Below the pieces are notes generated by a model, which searched no databases, was not told the origin of the DNA, and saw nothing but the letters and a program-made list of their open reading frames with translations. Shown in pieces: positions 1 to 7,873 of a DNA stretch of 20,776 bases. Position 1 is the first letter of the stretch. Each line of letters starts with the position of its first letter. The stretch spans positions 1-20,776 of the forward strand of contig CALBDR010000085.1 of NCBI GenBank assembly GCA_937927525.1, read 5' to 3'. The stretch comes from an uncultured Candidatus Melainabacteria bacterium (GTDB taxonomy: Bacteria > Cyanobacteriota > Vampirovibrionia > LMEP-6097). Position numbers and translations under genes: made by a program.

Positions 1-524
1 GAATATATACTCTGAATTTTTAAATTAAATAGAATATCTATTTTTCTTACTATTTCTTTAAACTCTTCAGGCTTATCCATTTTAAAACCGATTCTATTCA
101 TTCCAGTATCGATTTTCAAATGAACTTTAGCTACTTTTTCCATATCAGCAGCCATTTTTTGCAGCTTCTCAGCTGAAGCTAAGTCACAAATAGTAAGCTC
201 AATATCTTTTTCGAGAGCCACTCCATAAGACCACTCAGGAGTAATCCCTAAAACCATTATTCTTTTATTAGTAGATTGTCTTAAGTTTAAAGCTTCATCG
301 ATATTTGCTACAGCATAAGAATCGACGAACTCATAAGAGTCGAGCATATTAGCTATAACTCCAGCACCATGCCCATAGGCATCTGCTTTAAGAACTAAAA
401 TCAAAGGCTTCCTACACTGCTGGTGAATAGTTTTTAAGTTATCTTCTAAATTATCGAGATTTATCTCTAACCAAGCATCGCGATAAAAACGAGTATTAAT
501 ATTAATATCAGGTCTAACTTGCAT
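1..524 (-). CDS. alr: Alanine racemase, N-terminal part (runs off the left edge)
   Basis: Translating the minus strand from the ATG at 524-522 gives an open frame to the window edge, about 174 codons with no stop. It contains KADAYGHGA near residue 46, the hallmark of alanine racemase in which the lysine carries pyridoxal phosphate, and later KIDTGMNRIGF, the conserved strand of the PLP-binding barrel. The enzyme converts L-alanine to D-alanine for peptidoglycan. It lies 64 bases downstream of uppS on the same strand, so the two cell-wall genes are probably co-transcribed, although TATATT/TTATAG sequences just before the start could also act as a promoter. The C-terminal half, including the catalytic tyrosine, is outside the window. 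Family assignment is secure; the exact start is likely but not proven. Confidence 0.93.
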   Translation of the reverse strand, partial: MQVRPDININTRFYRDAWLEINLDNLEDNLKTIHQQCRKPLILVLKADAYGHGAGVIANMLDSYEFVDSYAVANIDEALNLRQSTNKRIMVLGITPEWSYGVALEKDIELTICDLASAEKLQKMAADMEKVAKVHLKIDTGMNRIGFKMDKPEEFKEIVRKIDILFNLKIQSIY

Positions 525-588
525 AGCTCTACCTATAATATAACCAAAGTTTTTACGAAACTAACCTCACAGTAGCAAATAGCAGAAA

Positions 589-1266
589 TTATCTTACACA
601 AGCATACTTAAAATCTAATCTAGATAAAGCTTCATCAAATATCTCTTCGTCAAAATCAGGCCAATACATATCAGTAAAATAAAGCTCAGCTTTAGAAGCC
701 TGCCAAAGCATAAAATTACTTAATCTCTGTTTACCCCCGGTACGAATAACTAAATCTATTGGTGGGCTTTCATTCGTATATAGATACTGAGAAAAAATAT
801 CTTCATTTAGATGAATTATTTGATCTAAATCTAAGTTGTTCAATATCCATTCAGCACTGTGTTTTAATTCAGCAAAAGAACCATAGTTTAAAGCGACATT
901 CAAATTCAACTTAGTGTTCATTTCAGTCTCTTGCTCCAGCTGCTCAAGAGCATCACCCATTTTAGTGTTTTTAAAAACTGATAAGTCGCCGATAAACTTT
1001 ACGCGAACGCCTTGATCTTTTAGGTTCCTTAATTCTTTCTGAGCAGATTCTCTCAATAGAGTAAATAAAAAGTCTAACTCTGTTTTAGAACGCTTCCAAT
1101 TCTCAGAAGAAAATGCATAGACCGTTAAAAAGTCTACACCTCGATCAATCGAGGCTTTAATTAAGCTTCTTAAGGCTAAAACTCCTGCTTTATGACCATC
1201 AGAACTAGCTTTACCCTGAGCTTTAGCCCATCTTCTATTACCGTCCATAATGACCCCGATATGCAT
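589..1266 (-). CDS. uppS: Undecaprenyl diphosphate synthase (cis-prenyltransferase)
   Basis: Cis-prenyltransferase that condenses isopentenyl diphosphates into the C55 lipid carrier for peptidoglycan. Visible motifs are HIGVIMDGNRRWAK at the N terminus (Asp binds Mg-diphosphate), TVYAFSSENWKR, IRTGGKQRLSNFMLWQ and AELYFTDMYWPDF near the C terminus; at about 225 residues the length is normal. A start at 1275 is possible, but that ATG overlaps the TATAAT at 1279-1274. The ATG at 1266-1264 lies seven bases after the box and gives the usual short N terminus, so I chose it. Two usually conserved spots deviate: ALNYGGR reads ALNYGSF, and the glutamate of RTGGE is lysine. It could therefore be a specialised prenyltransferase, but as the only one seen and next to alr the housekeeping role is likeliest. 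Confidence 0.92.
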   Translation of the reverse strand: MHIGVIMDGNRRWAKAQGKASSDGHKAGVLALRSLIKASIDRGVDFLTVYAFSSENWKRSKTELDFLFTLLRESAQKELRNLKDQGVRVKFIGDLSVFKNTKMGDALEQLEQETEMNTKLNLNVALNYGSFAELKHSAEWILNNLDLDQIIHLNEDIFSQYLYTNESPPIDLVIRTGGKQRLSNFMLWQASKAELYFTDMYWPDFDEEIFDEALSRLDFKYACVR

Positions 1267-1273
1267 GCATTGC

Positions 1274-1279
1274 ATTATA
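1274..1279 (-). promoter_or_regulatory. -10 box of uppS, likely leaderless transcript
   Basis: On the minus strand TATAAT is preceded by TGT, an extended -10 (TGnTATAAT), and is followed after seven bases by the ATG at 1266. Transcription would start at or next to that ATG. This decides between the two in-frame ATGs, because the upstream one overlaps the box. Prediction from sequence only. Confidence 0.6.
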
Positions 1280-1372
1280 ACAAATCATACATACAACTTA
1301 GCTTTTACTAATAAAAACAACAGTTTTATCTATTTAGAGGCAGACCATATTTTGGATAAATAAATATAGTAT

Positions 1373-3661
1373 ATGAGTGTAAGTTTTTTAGGTTTGAACT
1401 CTTCTTTTGATTCGAATGCCCTGGTTTCGCAGTTAGTTCAGCTTGAAACTCAGAGCAGAATTGCTCCATTAGAACAAAAACAAAAAGACATTAGATTAGA
1501 ACAAGGTGACTTGGGCTCACTTGAGGGTAAAGTTAATACACTAAAGGGTACTTTAGATATCACTGATGTTACAGAAGGAGTAAACTCATTAATCTCAAAT
1601 TCAGGGACTGTATCAAATAGTGATAAAGCAGAAGTTAAAATTTTTGGAACCGCAACACCACAAAATTTTGATTTAAATATTTTAAGACTTGCAACAGAGA
1701 CAATAAAACAGTCAGCTAGTTATATAGATAGAGGACTCACAACAGCTAGTAGCATCTCAGAAGCTAACTTTAGAGGGAGATTAGAAGAGGGAACAGTAAC
1801 CATAAACAATGAAACCGTTACACTACCTGATTTAACAGAAACAGCTACTGTTTTACAAACAGCAGGACAATTAAGTAATGGTGTATCCACAAGCAGTCTA
1901 ATAGCTGATATCAATTTAAATGGAGTTACTGCTATCGCAGATGGAACTGTAACAGTAAATGGAACGAGTGCTTCTGTTACTGGCTTAACTGATGTTCAAT
2001 CAGTTTTAGATTTTTTCACCAATAATTTTGCTGGCGTCGGTGCCTCACTAATAAACGGTAGTATTGAGCTTACTGGGATTACATCTCTTGGGGATGCTGC
2101 TGATACCAGTGATTTACTTGCTGCTGTGGGTTTAACGACAGACAGTATAGATACTAATACGAACATCGCTACAGGAACACAAGACCTTTCCATTCCTAGG
2201 TCAACAGACACTCTCGATACGATGGGAATCAACGGAACTTTACTAACAATCAATGGAACAGATATTACTTTTGACCCAGCGGTAGATACTATTGCCTCAT
2301 TAATTGACACCATCAACAACACCACTGGACTCGATGTTACTGCTGCTTATGACTCTAATACAGGTAAATTCTCATTAAGAAATAGCAATATTGGTGCTAG
2401 CTCCATTACCGTCAGTTCTGCCGACAGTAACATAGTTACAAACTTTGATTTAACCGATGAAACTTTAGGCTCTACCACTACAGTTCAAACAGTTCTAGAT
2501 TTCTTCACAAATAATTTCACAGGAGTAACAGCAAGCCTAGTCAATGGACAAGTTCAACTCGACGGTGTCACAAATATGGGTTCCGCTGGAGACACTAGTA
2601 CACTTTTATCCGTTCTAGGTCTAAATAACGCATTTATCAACTCAGGTACAGTAGTAGGTATACAGAATATTTCTACCCCTAGGGAAACAGATACTTTAGA
2701 TACACTTGGTATAACAGGAACCAATATGTCAATTAATGGACATGAAATTAGCTTGGATCCAAGTAATGATACCATTGATGATTTAGTCAGGCTTATAAAT
2801 AATACTAGTGCAACTAACGTTAAAGCAAACTATGACGAACTGAGTGGAATTTTCAAATTAACTAATACTAGAACTGGTGCTCTAACTATTCCAATTAGTT
2901 CGACAGATAGTAATATCGAAACAATACTAGGTATCACAAATGAAACATTAGGTGATAATGCTGAATTCCAAATTTCAACACTTAATAATGGGCAAACTTT
3001 GGTCAGTAATAGTAATAGCGTCGGTGGAATTATAGACGGAGTCACTTTATCCCTAAAAGAAACAACAACAGATCCTGTAAGAGTAGCAATCATAGAAGAT
3101 AGTAGTCAGTACAAGAGTAGAATTGATGCAGTTTTAAATGAAATTAACGGTATTCTTTCGGATACAAGAAGATCAGACTTAACCATAGCTAGAGGTCTAG
3201 AGCAAGGTATCAAACGAATCTTAATCTCTGTCTTTGATAATGCAAACCCTGAAGCATATAAATCAGCAATTGAAATAGGTTTAAAAAGTGACTTAGTCAA
3301 TGATGAATTCTCAGGCTATACCATTACCACAAGTCTATTTTCAGATGCATTAGCAGCTGATCCAAGTTCCTTAAATACATTATTTTTTGGAAAAACTGAT
3401 AGTGAGATACCACCATTTACAGATGGTTCTCAAGGACTTTTTGTCCAACTTGATGAATTCTTAGCCACTTATGTATCCGGTACTGACGCAATTTTCAATA
3501 CTTTAGACGATACTATATCAAGAAGAATTCGAGATTTAGACGACCAGATTTTCAGAGCCGAAGAAAATATTTCAGCTTTTGAAGAAAGATTAATCAGACA
3601 ATATTCACAGCTAGATACTTTAAACGCTGAATTACAGCAGCAACAAGCAGCCATAGGATAA
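1373..3661 (+). CDS. fliD: Flagellar hook-associated protein 2 (filament cap)
   Basis: FliD caps the growing flagellum and guides flagellin folding outside the cell. The N terminus (MSVSFLGLNSSFDSNALVSQLVQLE) fits the FliD_N pattern. The C-terminal part has DGVTLSLKE near residue 560 and ends in a heptad-rich helix (ISRRIRDLDDQIFRAEENIS and onward) that matches the FliD terminal coiled coil. At 762 residues it is long for the family. The excess lies in the central surface-exposed region, where residues of about 208-370 and 371-531 are two copies of the same module, both beginning with VLDFFTNNF. No Shine-Dalgarno precedes the ATG. It is divergent from uppS and probably starts a flagellar transcript that continues into the gene at 3687. 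No cysteine was seen, as is common for extracellular flagellar proteins. Confidence 0.95.
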   Translation: MSVSFLGLNSSFDSNALVSQLVQLETQSRIAPLEQKQKDIRLEQGDLGSLEGKVNTLKGTLDITDVTEGVNSLISNSGTVSNSDKAEVKIFGTATPQNFDLNILRLATETIKQSASYIDRGLTTASSISEANFRGRLEEGTVTINNETVTLPDLTETATVLQTAGQLSNGVSTSSLIADINLNGVTAIADGTVTVNGTSASVTGLTDVQSVLDFFTNNFAGVGASLINGSIELTGITSLGDAADTSDLLAAVGLTTDSIDTNTNIATGTQDLSIPRSTDTLDTMGINGTLLTINGTDITFDPAVDTIASLIDTINNTTGLDVTAAYDSNTGKFSLRNSNIGASSITVSSADSNIVTNFDLTDETLGSTTTVQTVLDFFTNNFTGVTASLVNGQVQLDGVTNMGSAGDTSTLLSVLGLNNAFINSGTVVGIQNISTPRETDTLDTLGITGTNMSINGHEISLDPSNDTIDDLVRLINNTSATNVKANYDELSGIFKLTNTRTGALTIPISSTDSNIETILGITNETLGDNAEFQISTLNNGQTLVSNSNSVGGIIDGVTLSLKETTTDPVRVAIIEDSSQYKSRIDAVLNEINGILSDTRRSDLTIARGLEQGIKRILISVFDNANPEAYKSAIEIGLKSDLVNDEFSGYTITTSLFSDALAADPSSLNTLFFGKTDSEIPPFTDGSQGLFVQLDEFLATYVSGTDAIFNTLDDTISRRIRDLDDQIFRAEENISAFEERLIRQYSQLDTLNAELQQQQAAIG
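1994..2971 (+). repeat. Tandem duplicated module inside fliD
   Basis: Two copies of about 161-163 codons lie head to tail (roughly 1994-2482 and 2483-2971). Shared blocks in the same order include VLDFFTNNF, the tripeptide DTS, PR.TDTLDT.GI, INNT, SS.DSNI and ETLG. The copies have diverged well beyond recent slippage and differ by a short gap after the first third. The repeat falls in the variable outer domain of the cap protein. Confidence 0.85.
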
Positions 3662-3686
3662 GAATTTTTTTAAAAGGAGCAGGGGA

Positions 3687-4007
3687 ATGAAGAAATTCAA
3701 CAACTTTGAAGATTGCACGAAAGAACTAAAAATCATTGATGATGAATTAAGTCAGGCATTTGATGAAGGAGATTATAATCTCTGTTTAGAAAAGGCTTCT
3801 TTAAGAGCCATAGTAATCAGCCAAATCAATCAACTAAGAAGAACCCATAAATTAAGTAAAAAAGCTCAAGAAAAACTCCAAAAAAGCTGGGAAGCTAATC
3901 AATTTATCGTAGATGGAATTACAAAAAAACAAAAATCAATAAAGAATAGACTGGATCAAAGAAAGAAGTTTGTTCGTAAAGTTGGTAAGTGTAAATACGA
4001 ACAGTAA
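3687..4007 (+). CDS. Small charged helical protein, possible FliT-like flagellar chaperone
   Basis: A 106-residue, lysine- and glutamate-rich, almost certainly all-helical cytoplasmic protein with no signal peptide or membrane segment. The start has a good ribosome binding site (AAGGAG seven bases before the ATG), unlike many genes here, which fits translation from a longer fliD mRNA; the fliD stop is 25 bases upstream. In many bacteria the gene after fliD encodes FliT or FliS, small helical export chaperones. FliT sequences are so diverged that a relationship cannot be read by eye, and no FliS motif is visible. The FliT idea therefore rests on position, size and helical character only. The basic C terminus (KKQKSIKNRLDQRKKFVRK) is notable. 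That it is a real gene is well supported; its function is not. Confidence 0.75.
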   Translation: MKKFNNFEDCTKELKIIDDELSQAFDEGDYNLCLEKASLRAIVISQINQLRRTHKLSKKAQEKLQKSWEANQFIVDGITKKQKSIKNRLDQRKKFVRKVGKCKYEQ

Positions 4008-4034
4008 TATTAGGGAAACTTGGGAGGTTTACTA

Positions 4035-4040
4035 TATAAT
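4035..4040 (+). promoter_or_regulatory. -10 box of the TatD gene
   Basis: TATAAT is followed by seven bases and then the ATG at 4048, which would give a leaderless or nearly leaderless mRNA for the TatD gene and its overlapping partner. The purine stretch GGGAGG at 4022-4027 is too far from the ATG to act as its ribosome binding site. Confidence 0.55.
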
Positions 4041-4047
4041 CTAAATC

Positions 4048-4863
4048 ATGCTTGTTGATACACATGCCCATGTAAATTTTCCAGACTTTGCAGAAGACCG
4101 TGAAGAAATAATGGCTAGAGCCTACAGCGAAGGTGTAAAAAAAATCCTTCACTCTTGCTGTAGAATTAGAGAAATTCCTGAGCTACTAGATCTTAGTAGA
4201 GAATTTAATGGTAATAACTCACTAGCAAACCTTTTCATAGCTTTAGGAGTTCACCCTATAGAAGTTTCTTCCTGGGAAGATAGTTCAGGAGAGCAATTAA
4301 ATCAAATACTAGTTGAAGAAACCAAGAAAGATGACCACAAAATTAGAGCTATCGGAGAAACAGGCTTAGATTACTTTCACTGCACTGAACAAGAAGAACA
4401 AAAAAAACAAAGAGAAATCTTCCAAGAACAAATCAATCTTGCTCAAACTTACAAGTTACCATTAATTATCCATACTCGAGATGCTTGGGAAGATACTCTT
4501 GCGATCTTAACCGAGAATTTCAAAAACACTAAGCGTGATAGAAATGGAACGATTCATTGCTATACAGGCGATTTGGAATTTGCTGAAGCTTGTATAGATT
4601 TAGGCTTTTATATATCTTGGTCAGGGATAGTAACTTTTAAAAAAACTGAGAACCTTAGAGAAGTTGCGAGCAAATTACCATTAGAAAAAACTTTAGTCGA
4701 AACTGATTGTCCATATTTAGCTCCTCAAGCGAAACGTGGAAAAAGAAATGAACCTAGCTATGTAAAATACGTAGCAGAGTGCTTAAGCGAAGTTTATGGG
4801 AAAGATTTATCAGAAATCATGCAAGTAACTACTAAAAATGCCGAGTACTTATTTAATCTATGA
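4048..4863 (+). CDS. tatD: TatD-family metal-dependent deoxyribonuclease
   Basis: A 271-residue TIM-barrel hydrolase of the amidohydrolase superfamily; TatD proteins are Mg-dependent 3'-5' exonucleases implicated in DNA repair and degradation. Metal-site residues are in their usual places: His6 and His8 in DTHAH, Glu104 in IGETGLDYFH, His142 in IIHTRD, His170 in IHCYTG and Asp220 in ETDCPYLAPQ. Length is typical and the barrel is complete. The start ATG follows a -10 box by seven bases. The stop overlaps the next gene's start by four bases (ATGA), so the two are translationally coupled. Family membership is certain; as usual the exact substrate cannot be told from sequence, and YcfH/YchF-type naming would be equally valid. 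Confidence 0.95.
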   Translation: MLVDTHAHVNFPDFAEDREEIMARAYSEGVKKILHSCCRIREIPELLDLSREFNGNNSLANLFIALGVHPIEVSSWEDSSGEQLNQILVEETKKDDHKIRAIGETGLDYFHCTEQEEQKKQREIFQEQINLAQTYKLPLIIHTRDAWEDTLAILTENFKNTKRDRNGTIHCYTGDLEFAEACIDLGFYISWSGIVTFKKTENLREVASKLPLEKTLVETDCPYLAPQAKRGKRNEPSYVKYVAECLSEVYGKDLSEIMQVTTKNAEYLFNL

Positions 4864-5870
4864 AGCTCGGAACCACTAAAATCTTAATTACATTAGCTTT
4901 GGCTCTTGGTCTAAATAGCGCACACGCGGAGAACAGTACTAAATTAAACAAAGAATTATTATTAGCAGCACAAGTAGAGGCTGTTCTTAGTGACTATTAC
5001 AGTAAAGTAAAGATTACAGATGAGGAAAATGCAAAGTATTTTTCTATTGCATTAATCTCCTCTGGAGAAATTATTGAAGCTAAAGCATTGTTAACTGAAC
5101 TTGTTAAGTCTTTTCCAAAGGAAAAAAGTTTCAAAGAGGATTTGAAAAAAATATATATATTTGAACAAAACTTCAAAGCAGCTGCTGAACTTGGTTTAAA
5201 TGAAATAGAAAAAGCTCAACTTGAATTAAAACAGATTTTCTTTGATAAAAATATCACTGAAACAGACTTACTTAACTTAAATGTAAAAGAATCAAATAAA
5301 AAAAACATTATTCTTAGTTATCCGATATTCAAAAAACTATTCATGATTGACAACCGTAGTCCTTACTTCCCAAGTCGCTTAGAATATCTTTTTCTTCTCA
5401 TCAAATTCTTAGAAAATGCAAAAGCTGAATTTAAAATAGAAGCAAAAGCTGGTATTGAAGAGAAAATTCGTGACTATAACAATATAATTCGCTTAGCTAA
5501 AGAAGAAATCAACGTTGAAAGTAAAAAAATTATCGCAAAAAATCAAAATATCTTATTCCCTAAAACATTAGATTTCTATGAACTAGCTGAAGCCTATAGG
5601 ATTTTAGCACTGCTTAGCTTACTTGAAAGTCAGCAAGGAAATAAATTCGGAAACCCAAGTAACTCAAGCATGACTGAGTCACAAAGCAAGCTTCAAAAAA
5701 GTAGAATATATTTAAATATGGCACAGATTAACTTTAATAAAATGCGTTCACTCTGGCTTGAAGAAGATATTAAATACTATAAACCAATAATGAAACAGTA
5801 CGAGAAAGTAACAAGCTTCGGCTATGTTCTTCCTCAATGGGTTATTGCCTTAAAAAGAATAAATTATTAG
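4860..5870 (+). CDS. Secreted helical protein of unknown function
   Basis: A 336-residue protein with a clear Sec signal peptide: a short basic start (MKLGTTK), a hydrophobic core (ILITLALALGL) and a probable cleavage site after NSAHA, around residue 23. The mature part is lysine-rich and alpha-helical, with stretches such as LISSGEIIEAKALLTELVKS and FKAAAELGLNEIEKAQ that resemble tetratricopeptide-like helical hairpins, but no full TPR consensus is convincing. There are no membrane segments after the signal and no lipobox cysteine, so it is probably periplasmic or exported. It overlaps tatD by four bases and must be co-expressed with it; no functional link between the two is known to me. It ends 10 bases from the convergent gene at 5881 with no visible terminator. 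Confidence 0.85.
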   Translation: MKLGTTKILITLALALGLNSAHAENSTKLNKELLLAAQVEAVLSDYYSKVKITDEENAKYFSIALISSGEIIEAKALLTELVKSFPKEKSFKEDLKKIYIFEQNFKAAAELGLNEIEKAQLELKQIFFDKNITETDLLNLNVKESNKKNIILSYPIFKKLFMIDNRSPYFPSRLEYLFLLIKFLENAKAEFKIEAKAGIEEKIRDYNNIIRLAKEEINVESKKIIAKNQNILFPKTLDFYELAEAYRILALLSLLESQQGNKFGNPSNSSMTESQSKLQKSRIYLNMAQINFNKMRSLWLEEDIKYYKPIMKQYEKVTSFGYVLPQWVIALKRINY

Positions 5871-5880
5871 TAAATCCCAG

Positions 5881-6702
5881 TTAGATGAGCTTAAGAATCT
5901 CTGAAACATCAGCAGCTTTATCAAGCTCATTATTTCTTTTATAAATAGCAACTAAATTACGAACACATCTAGCTACTATAAAAGCATCTTCAATCGGCTC
6001 TAAATACTCATCTCTCCAAAAAACACTTAATTCCTGAGCACGAATCACACACTCTTCTTTAGTGATCTTTCGACCAGAGAAAAAAGGATCTAAATACTGA
6101 TCAGCAAATTTAATAATAAAGTGACCAGGTGCTCCGATACCATGAACTTCAACTTCCAAACGCTTAGCAACTAAAATATAAATCGCCGAGAGCATAATGG
6201 GGTTCCCAAGCTTAGTTTCTAAAACTGTGTGTAAAAAATTATTACGGATATCATAATAATTAGACTGATTTCCAGAGAATTTCTCTTCTTCAAAAAGCAC
6301 TCTATTTATAGCTTTAACAGTATCATCAGTAGTGGCTTTAGCATTCAAGCTTTCAGCAACTCTTTTAGCATATGAATCTAAAGTCGCTGAATACTTTTCT
6401 TGGTCTAAATAAGGTGTATAAATTCTAGAAACTAAAAATAAACCTTTTTCCAAGTCTTGGTGATGAAGTCTTTTCCAATCTTCAATCATATACTTAAGAC
6501 TTAATCTTGATGCATGGTACCAGTTATCTAGCAATGCTTCGTCATTTGATTGTGAGGCTCTTTCACTAATCATCTTAAGAGATTCAGGACTTAATGAACT
6601 AACCTGCTGAGCCATTAAAGATAAAACCGAAGTGTCTGAATCTTTGAGAAGGCTAACAAACCCATTTACTTGACTTTCAGATAGTTCTTGAATTTTATTC
6701 AT
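5881..6702 (-). CDS. SirB1-type transglutaminase-like protein
   Basis: About 273 residues, with an N-terminal helical region and a C-terminal transglutaminase-like core as in the SirB1 family (Transglut_core2). The recognisable block is YYDIRNNFLHTVLETKLGNP followed by LSAIYILVAKRLEVEVHGIG and PGHFIIKF, then YLDPFFSGR. The nucleophile cysteine of true transglutaminases is absent, as usual in this family, so it is probably not a protease or transglutaminase. The role is unknown in general; relatives are widespread in cyanobacteria and proteobacteria. I use the ATG at 6702. A TTG at 6717 in the same frame sits exactly six bases after TATAAT (6729-6724), so a leaderless start there is possible. 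It is convergent with the gene ending at 5870 and divergent from the gene at 6809. Confidence 0.87.
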   Translation of the reverse strand: MNKIQELSESQVNGFVSLLKDSDTSVLSLMAQQVSSLSPESLKMISERASQSNDEALLDNWYHASRLSLKYMIEDWKRLHHQDLEKGLFLVSRIYTPYLDQEKYSATLDSYAKRVAESLNAKATTDDTVKAINRVLFEEEKFSGNQSNYYDIRNNFLHTVLETKLGNPIMLSAIYILVAKRLEVEVHGIGAPGHFIIKFADQYLDPFFSGRKITKEECVIRAQELSVFWRDEYLEPIEDAFIVARCVRNLVAIYKRNNELDKAADVSEILKLI

Positions 6703-6808
6703 ATAGATAAATACCAAATACTTATTATAAAAAATTTCAGCACTAAAATGCCATTTTTAAGGGTATATTTTTATTAGAAATTAACTTTATACTGTTAAAG
6801 TAAGGTAA

Positions 6809-7099
6809 ATGGCTGATAATAACTCACCAGAAAACAAACCGGCAAAAAAGAGAAGAAGGTTAAGCGATCTTCCAGCCCTTAGCGATGATACTAAGGATAA
6901 AATGGCTAAAAAAATTAACTATTTTAAAACCATGCCTAATCAAATTTTAGAGAATGCCTCAGATCTAGAAGGTCATATATCAGTTTCTAGAGACAAGAAC
7001 ACCACCTATCAAGATCTCAAATCAACTGTGCACAATGGGAAAATTTCGATAGTCAATATCAGCGATAAAGTAGACCCAGAATCTTTCAAAAAGAAGTGA
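6809..7099 (+). CDS. Small basic/acidic protein of unknown function
   Basis: A 96-residue hydrophilic protein with a basic patch (PAKKRRR) near the N terminus, followed by mixed charged sequence and no hydrophobic segment, signal or cysteine. The start is supported by AAGTAAGG shortly upstream and by TATACT about 15 bases before the ATG, an ordinary leadered layout. I recognise no family. It ends 12 bases before the ABC permease gene and may share its transcript, though the permease also has a -10 box overlapping this gene's stop codon. A nucleic-acid contact through the KKRRR patch is conceivable but not shown. Confidence 0.7.
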   Translation: MADNNSPENKPAKKRRRLSDLPALSDDTKDKMAKKINYFKTMPNQILENASDLEGHISVSRDKNTTYQDLKSTVHNGKISIVNISDKVDPESFKKK

Positions 7100-7105
7100 T
7101 AAAAT
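7100..7105 (+). promoter_or_regulatory. -10 box of the ABC permease gene
   Basis: TGATAAAAT overlaps the TGA stop of the preceding gene and forms an extended -10 (TGnTAAAAT). The ATG of the permease follows after exactly six bases, so the transcript would be leaderless. Confidence 0.5.
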
Positions 7106-7111
7106 TGCACC

Positions 7112-7873
7112 ATGCCTAAATTTACAAGGCAAAGCCTTGTCATTAGGATTCTGTTTTTTAGCGCGCTCATATTAATATGGGCTTTAGTTTGCTATTTAAA
7201 AATTTACCCTGACTATTTATTACCTAGTCCCTTTAAGGTAATAGAAACCATTAACTTTGGTTTTAGTGATGGTGACTATTTACTTGCATTAAGTAATTCA
7301 TTTAGGAGAGTTTTAATAGGCTACTTTCTAGCTGTAGTTTTAGGTTTAATCGTGGGCTTGGGTATCTCTCGTTTCAAGTATCTCAGTGATAGCATAGGTG
7401 CTTGTTTAACAGCCCTTCAATCAATCCCAAGCGTTGCTTGGGTCCCCTTAGCACTATTATGGTTTGGAATATCTGAAGCTGCAGTCCTTTTCATAGTAAT
7501 TTTAGAAGCCTTTATTCCTGCAGCACTAGGAGTACAAACTAGCATCAATAATATTCCACCTAAATTAATCCAAGCTGGTCTTTCACTTGGTTGTAGCGGC
7601 AGTAGCATCTACAAAAGAGTAATTATCCCAGCTATTCTTCCACAACTCCTAAGTAGCATGAGACTAAGCTGGGCCTTTGCTTGGCGCGCTTTAATTGCTG
7701 GTGAATTATTTGTAAATGGCTATGGACTGGGTCAAACTCTAGAATTAGGTAGAAGCCTCTCTGATATGTCACAAGTCCTTGCCATGATAGTTATAATTGC
7801 TGTAGTCGGTTATCTCACAGATAATATAATATTTAAAAAGCTTGAAAAACAACTCAATTACTACCAGACATAA
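7112..7873 (+). CDS. ABC importer permease, nitrate/sulfonate/taurine type
   Basis: A 253-residue inner-membrane protein with about six hydrophobic segments, beginning at ILFFSALILIWALVCYL. The binding-protein-dependent permease signature (EAA loop) is visible around PPKLIQAGLSLGCSGSSIYK and the following VIIPAILPQLLSSMR. Overall layout matches SsuC/TauC/NrtB proteins, which pair with one ATPase and one periplasmic binding protein to import small oxyanions, sulfonates or thiamin-precursor-like compounds. The stop codon abuts the ATPase start at 7874 with no gap, so the pair is co-translated. No substrate-binding protein gene lies beside it, so the substrate cannot be named. Confidence 0.92.
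   Translation: MPKFTRQSLVIRILFFSALILIWALVCYLKIYPDYLLPSPFKVIETINFGFSDGDYLLALSNSFRRVLIGYFLAVVLGLIVGLGISRFKYLSDSIGACLTALQSIPSVAWVPLALLWFGISEAAVLFIVILEAFIPAALGVQTSINNIPPKLIQAGLSLGCSGSSIYKRVIIPAILPQLLSSMRLSWAFAWRALIAGELFVNGYGLGQTLELGRSLSDMSQVLAMIVIIAVVGYLTDNIIFKKLEKQLNYYQT

Noticed and set aside
1720..3654. Several minus-strand open frames inside fliD (such as 1720-1914, 1996-2325, 2830-3093)
   Set aside because: They are antisense shadows of a long well-identified gene; their hydrophobic, valine/serine-rich composition mirrors the Thr/Asn-rich coding strand and none has a start signal.
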